Made by a program: the position numbers and the translations under genes
Shown here: piece by piece, positions 13,223 to 16,136 of the stretch
How positions within the stretch are numbered: position 1 is the stretch's first letter
Layout of the letters: the number at the start of each line of letters is the position of its first letter
The notes under the pieces: model-generated
Seen by the model: only the letters and a program-made list of their open reading frames with translations
Database searches by the model: none
What the model was told of the DNA's origin: nothing
NCBI GenBank assembly: GCA_947177515.1
Contig: CAMWUU010000026.1
Span: 1 to 16,136 of the forward strand
Direction of reading: 5' to 3'
Length of the DNA: 16,136 bases
Origin: an uncultured Lachnospiraceae bacterium
Lineage (GTDB): Bacteria; Bacillota; Clostridia; Lachnospirales; Lachnospiraceae

Positions 13223-16057
13223 CTAGCTTTTTAAATACTTCTTCACATATTGCCCCGTATAGGACTTCTTCTTTTTCACAATTTCTTCCGGTGTCCCCGT
13301 TGCAATGACTGTACCGCCCTTGTCGCCGCCCTCAGGCCCGATATCAATGATATAATCTGCCGTCTTAATTACATCTAGGTTATGCTCAATCACCACCACC
13401 GTGTTGCCTCCCTCAGTAAGCCGCTGCAGGATATCAACCAGCTTGTGCACATCTGCAAAATGCAGTCCCGTCGTCGGCTCATCCAGGATATAGATCGTCT
13501 TGCCCGTACTGCGCCTGCTTAACTCTGTCGCAAGCTTGATACGCTGTGCTTCGCCGCCCGAAAGCGATGTGGACGGATGCCCAAGTTTTAAATACGAAAG
13601 CCCGACATCGTTCAATGTTTCAATTTTCCGCTTAATTGCAGGTACATTCTCAAAAAAATGCACTGCTTCCTCGATTGTCATATCAAGCACATCAAAAATC
13701 GATTTTCCCTTATATTTCACATCCAGGGTTTCGCGGTTGTAGCGCTTGCCCTCACATACTTCGCAAGGCACATATACATCTGGCAGGAAATTCATCTCAA
13801 TCTTCACAATCCCGTCGCCGGAGCAGGCCTCACAGCGCCCGCCCTTGACATTGAAACTGAAACGCCCTTTCTGGTAACCCTTCATCTTCGCATCCTGCGT
13901 GGAGGCAAACAAATCGCGGATCATATCAAATACACCGGTGTAGGTCGCCGGGTTAGAGCGCGGCGTTCGGCCGATTGGCGACTGGTCAATGCTGATGACT
14001 TTATCAAGTTGCTCCACCCCAATAATTTCGTCGTGGTCGCCTGGAATTGTGCGGGCACGGTTCAATTTTTTTGCAAGACTTTTGTAAAGAATTTCATTGA
14101 TAAGCGAACTTTTTCCCGATCCGGACACGCCGGTCACACAGGTAAACACGCCGAGCGGGATATCCACATCAATATTTTTCAGATTGTGCTCCCTAGCCCC
14201 CTTTACAGTTAATACCCCCGTTGGCGTGCGGCGCTTTTTCGGCACTGGGATTTCCACACGGTGGCTTAGATAAGCTCCGGTTATGGATTCCGGCACTGCC
14301 ATAATCTCCTTTGCTGTACCAACCGCCACTACTTCGCCCCCATGATCGCCCGCACCCGGACCAATATCAACGATACAGTCCGCAGCAAACATCGTATCCT
14401 CGTCATGTTCCACTACAATCAATGTGTTGCCAAGGTCGCGCAGATGCTTTAAAGTAGCCAGAAGCTTATCATTATCCCTCTGATGCAGGCCGATACTCGG
14501 CTCGTCCAAAATATATGCCACACCAACCAACCCTGAACCGATCTGGGTCGCCAGACGGATGCGCTGCGCCTCTCCGCCGGAAAGAGAACCTGTCGCGCGG
14601 GAAAGTGTCAGATAATCAAGCCCCACATCCACCAGAAATTTCAGGCGTGCGCGGATTTCCTTTAAAATCAATTCACCGATTTTCTCCTGCTGCGCCGTTA
14701 ATTTCAGTCCTTCCATAAATTCCTTTAAACGCCAGATGGAATAATCCGTAACTTCCGCAATATTTTTCTCCCCGATTGTTACAGCGAGCGCCCCCTGTTT
14801 TAAGCGCTTGCCCTTGCAAAGTTTGCATGGGGTAGAAGTCATAAAAGTTTCGTATTCCGCTTTTAAATTTTCCGAACCCGACTCGCGGTAACGCCTTTCG
14901 ATATTACGGATTAAACCTTCAAATTCCACATCGTAAATCCCCTCGCCGCGCTGCCCGCGGTAATGTACCTTAACCTTGCGCCCATCGGTGCCATAAATTA
15001 ACATATGGCGGATATCCTCTGTTAACTCCTGGTATGGCGTATCCAGATCAAACTGATATTCCTTTGCAAGTGCCTCCAGCATACAGCGCGTATAACTGGA
15101 CTTATCAACCGCCGACTGCCAGCCCGGCACGATGATTGCTCCTCCCACAAGACTTACCGACTTATCCGGTATCATTAATTCCTCCGAAAACTCCATCTTA
15201 ATACCGATGCCGTGGCACTCCGGGCAAGCACCAAAAGGATTATTAAACGAAAAATAGCGTGGCTCGAGTTCCTCGATACTGATCCCACAGTCCGGACAGG
15301 CAAAACTCTGGCTGAACGTTAATTCACCCTGACCTATCACATCCACAACAAGTAATCCATCCGTCAGTTTTAATACGCTCTCAATGGAATCCGCCATGCG
15401 CTTCTCAATTCCTGCCTTTACAACCAGACGGTCAATTACAATATCAATATGGTGCTTGATATTCTTTTCCAGCTTGATTTCCTCGCTCAAGTCATACATA
15501 TTTCCATCCACACGTACACGCACATAACCACTGCGCTTGGCCTGCTCGAAAATCTTGACATGCTCACCCTTACGCCCGCGCACAATCGGAGCCAAAAGCT
15601 GCAGCTTCGTCCCCTCCGGCTGTTTCATAATCTCATCCACCATCTCATCCACAGACTGCCTGCGGATCTCACGCCCGCATTTCGGACAGTGCGGGATACC
15701 AATACGCGCATAAAGCAAGCGGAAATAATCATAAATCTCCGTCACCGTGCCAACTGTGGAACGAGGATTGCGGTTTGTTGATTTCTGATCAATGGAAATC
15801 GCCGGGGAAAGCCCCTCAATGCTCTCAACATTCGGCTTTTCCATCTGTCCCAGAAACATGCGCGCATAAGAAGAAAGCGACTCCATATAACGCCGCTGCC
15901 CCTCCGCATAAATTGTATCAAATGCGAGCGACGACTTACCAGAACCGCTCAGTCCCGTCAACACAACAAATTCATTGCGCGGGATATCCACATCAATCCC
16001 CTTTAGATTATGCTCCCTAGCGCCGCGTATCCTGATATATTCTTTCCTGCCGTCCAT
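13223..16057 (-). CDS. uvrA: Excinuclease ABC subunit A
   Basis: A full 944-aa UvrA, the damage-recognition ATPase of nucleotide excision repair, acting as a dimer with UvrB. The first ABC half has Walker A GLSGSGKSS (about 35-43), the zinc module CPDC...CPEC and the signature SLSGGEAQRIRLATQIGSGL with LDEPSIGLHQRDN. The second half has Walker A GVSGSGKSS, the second zinc module CEAC...CEVC, the signature SLSGGEAQRIKLATEL and LDEPTTGLH. Length is as expected for the family. AGAGGA lies about 6 bases before the ATG at 16055-16057. No clear LexA-type box is seen in the 79 bp available upstream; uvrB, a common neighbour, would lie outside the window. Confidence 0.98.
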   Translation of the reverse strand: MDGRKEYIRIRGAREHNLKGIDVDIPRNEFVVLTGLSGSGKSSLAFDTIYAEGQRRYMESLSSYARMFLGQMEKPNVESIEGLSPAISIDQKSTNRNPRSTVGTVTEIYDYFRLLYARIGIPHCPKCGREIRRQSVDEMVDEIMKQPEGTKLQLLAPIVRGRKGEHVKIFEQAKRSGYVRVRVDGNMYDLSEEIKLEKNIKHHIDIVIDRLVVKAGIEKRMADSIESVLKLTDGLLVVDVIGQGELTFSQSFACPDCGISIEELEPRYFSFNNPFGACPECHGIGIKMEFSEELMIPDKSVSLVGGAIIVPGWQSAVDKSSYTRCMLEALAKEYQFDLDTPYQELTEDIRHMLIYGTDGRKVKVHYRGQRGEGIYDVEFEGLIRNIERRYRESGSENLKAEYETFMTSTPCKLCKGKRLKQGALAVTIGEKNIAEVTDYSIWRLKEFMEGLKLTAQQEKIGELILKEIRARLKFLVDVGLDYLTLSRATGSLSGGEAQRIRLATQIGSGLVGVAYILDEPSIGLHQRDNDKLLATLKHLRDLGNTLIVVEHDEDTMFAADCIVDIGPGAGDHGGEVVAVGTAKEIMAVPESITGAYLSHRVEIPVPKKRRTPTGVLTVKGAREHNLKNIDVDIPLGVFTCVTGVSGSGKSSLINEILYKSLAKKLNRARTIPGDHDEIIGVEQLDKVISIDQSPIGRTPRSNPATYTGVFDMIRDLFASTQDAKMKGYQKGRFSFNVKGGRCEACSGDGIVKIEMNFLPDVYVPCEVCEGKRYNRETLDVKYKGKSIFDVLDMTIEEAVHFFENVPAIKRKIETLNDVGLSYLKLGHPSTSLSGGEAQRIKLATELSRRSTGKTIYILDEPTTGLHFADVHKLVDILQRLTEGGNTVVVIEHNLDVIKTADYIIDIGPEGGDKGGTVIATGTPEEIVKKKKSYTGQYVKKYLKS

Positions 16058-16073
16058 ATAAAATCCTCTTTCT

Positions 16074-16098
16074 GCAAAGCAGTCCCCACTGCCTTTGC
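16074..16098 (-). repeat. Leader hairpin upstream of uvrA
   Basis: On the minus strand GCAAA-G-GCAGT and ACTGC-TTTGC pair around GGGG with one bulged base. The hairpin ends about 4 bases before the uvrA ribosome binding site and has no T-run. It might be the end of an upstream gene's transcript or affect uvrA translation; no further evidence is available. Confidence 0.4.
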
Positions 16099-16136
16099 TC
16101 CATAAATTATTTTATATTCCCCCCTATGTGAAACCC

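Noticed and set aside
1..16136. CRISPR array, tRNA or rRNA genes
   Set aside because: No regularly spaced direct repeats of CRISPR type and no tRNA- or rRNA-like sequence were seen on either strand.

Overview
The window looks like a chromosomal segment of a low-to-mid GC, gut-type Clostridia (probably Lachnospiraceae; inferred from gene style, not proven) into which a mobile element has inserted at the 3' end of guaA. Nearly all genes lie on the minus strand.

Right part (about 9748-16136) is host chromosome: uvrA (excision repair), a short intergenic region with a strong inverted repeat and what may be the stump of a VOC/PhnB-like gene, a YfbR-type 5'-deoxynucleotidase, a DeoR-family regulator, and guaA (GMP synthase). 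The middle part (about 5283-9747) is the integration/mobilisation end of the element. It holds a plus-strand XRE regulator, a divergent promoter region with three matching operator-like dyads, an excisionase-like HTH protein, a tyrosine integrase broken by one in-frame TGA, a MobC/NikA-like accessory protein, a RepA-like AAA ATPase, a hairpin-dense non-coding region that may be an origin of transfer, and a small DUF6061-like protein. Beside guaA the element ends with a perfect bidirectional terminator and an 11-bp-spaced direct repeat that could bind the integrase arm domain.

Left part (1-5229) is cargo: a small XRE controller, a fused two-domain adenine methyltransferase, an AlwI-family type IIS restriction endonuclease, and a P-loop ATPase that runs off the left edge. 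One near-consensus promoter precedes the controller, with an array of alternating half-sites between promoter and gene. The first three genes form a tight operon; the ATPase follows after an 82-bp gap and may be an accessory defence gene.

How it works together (inference): the XRE protein at 9062-9550 probably represses both its own promoter and a consensus promoter for xis-int, keeping the element integrated. The integrase nonsense codon may lock it in place permanently. The restriction-modification cassette would then be a fixed defence and addiction module. The left boundary of the element, any relaxase, and the ATPase C-terminus lie outside the window.
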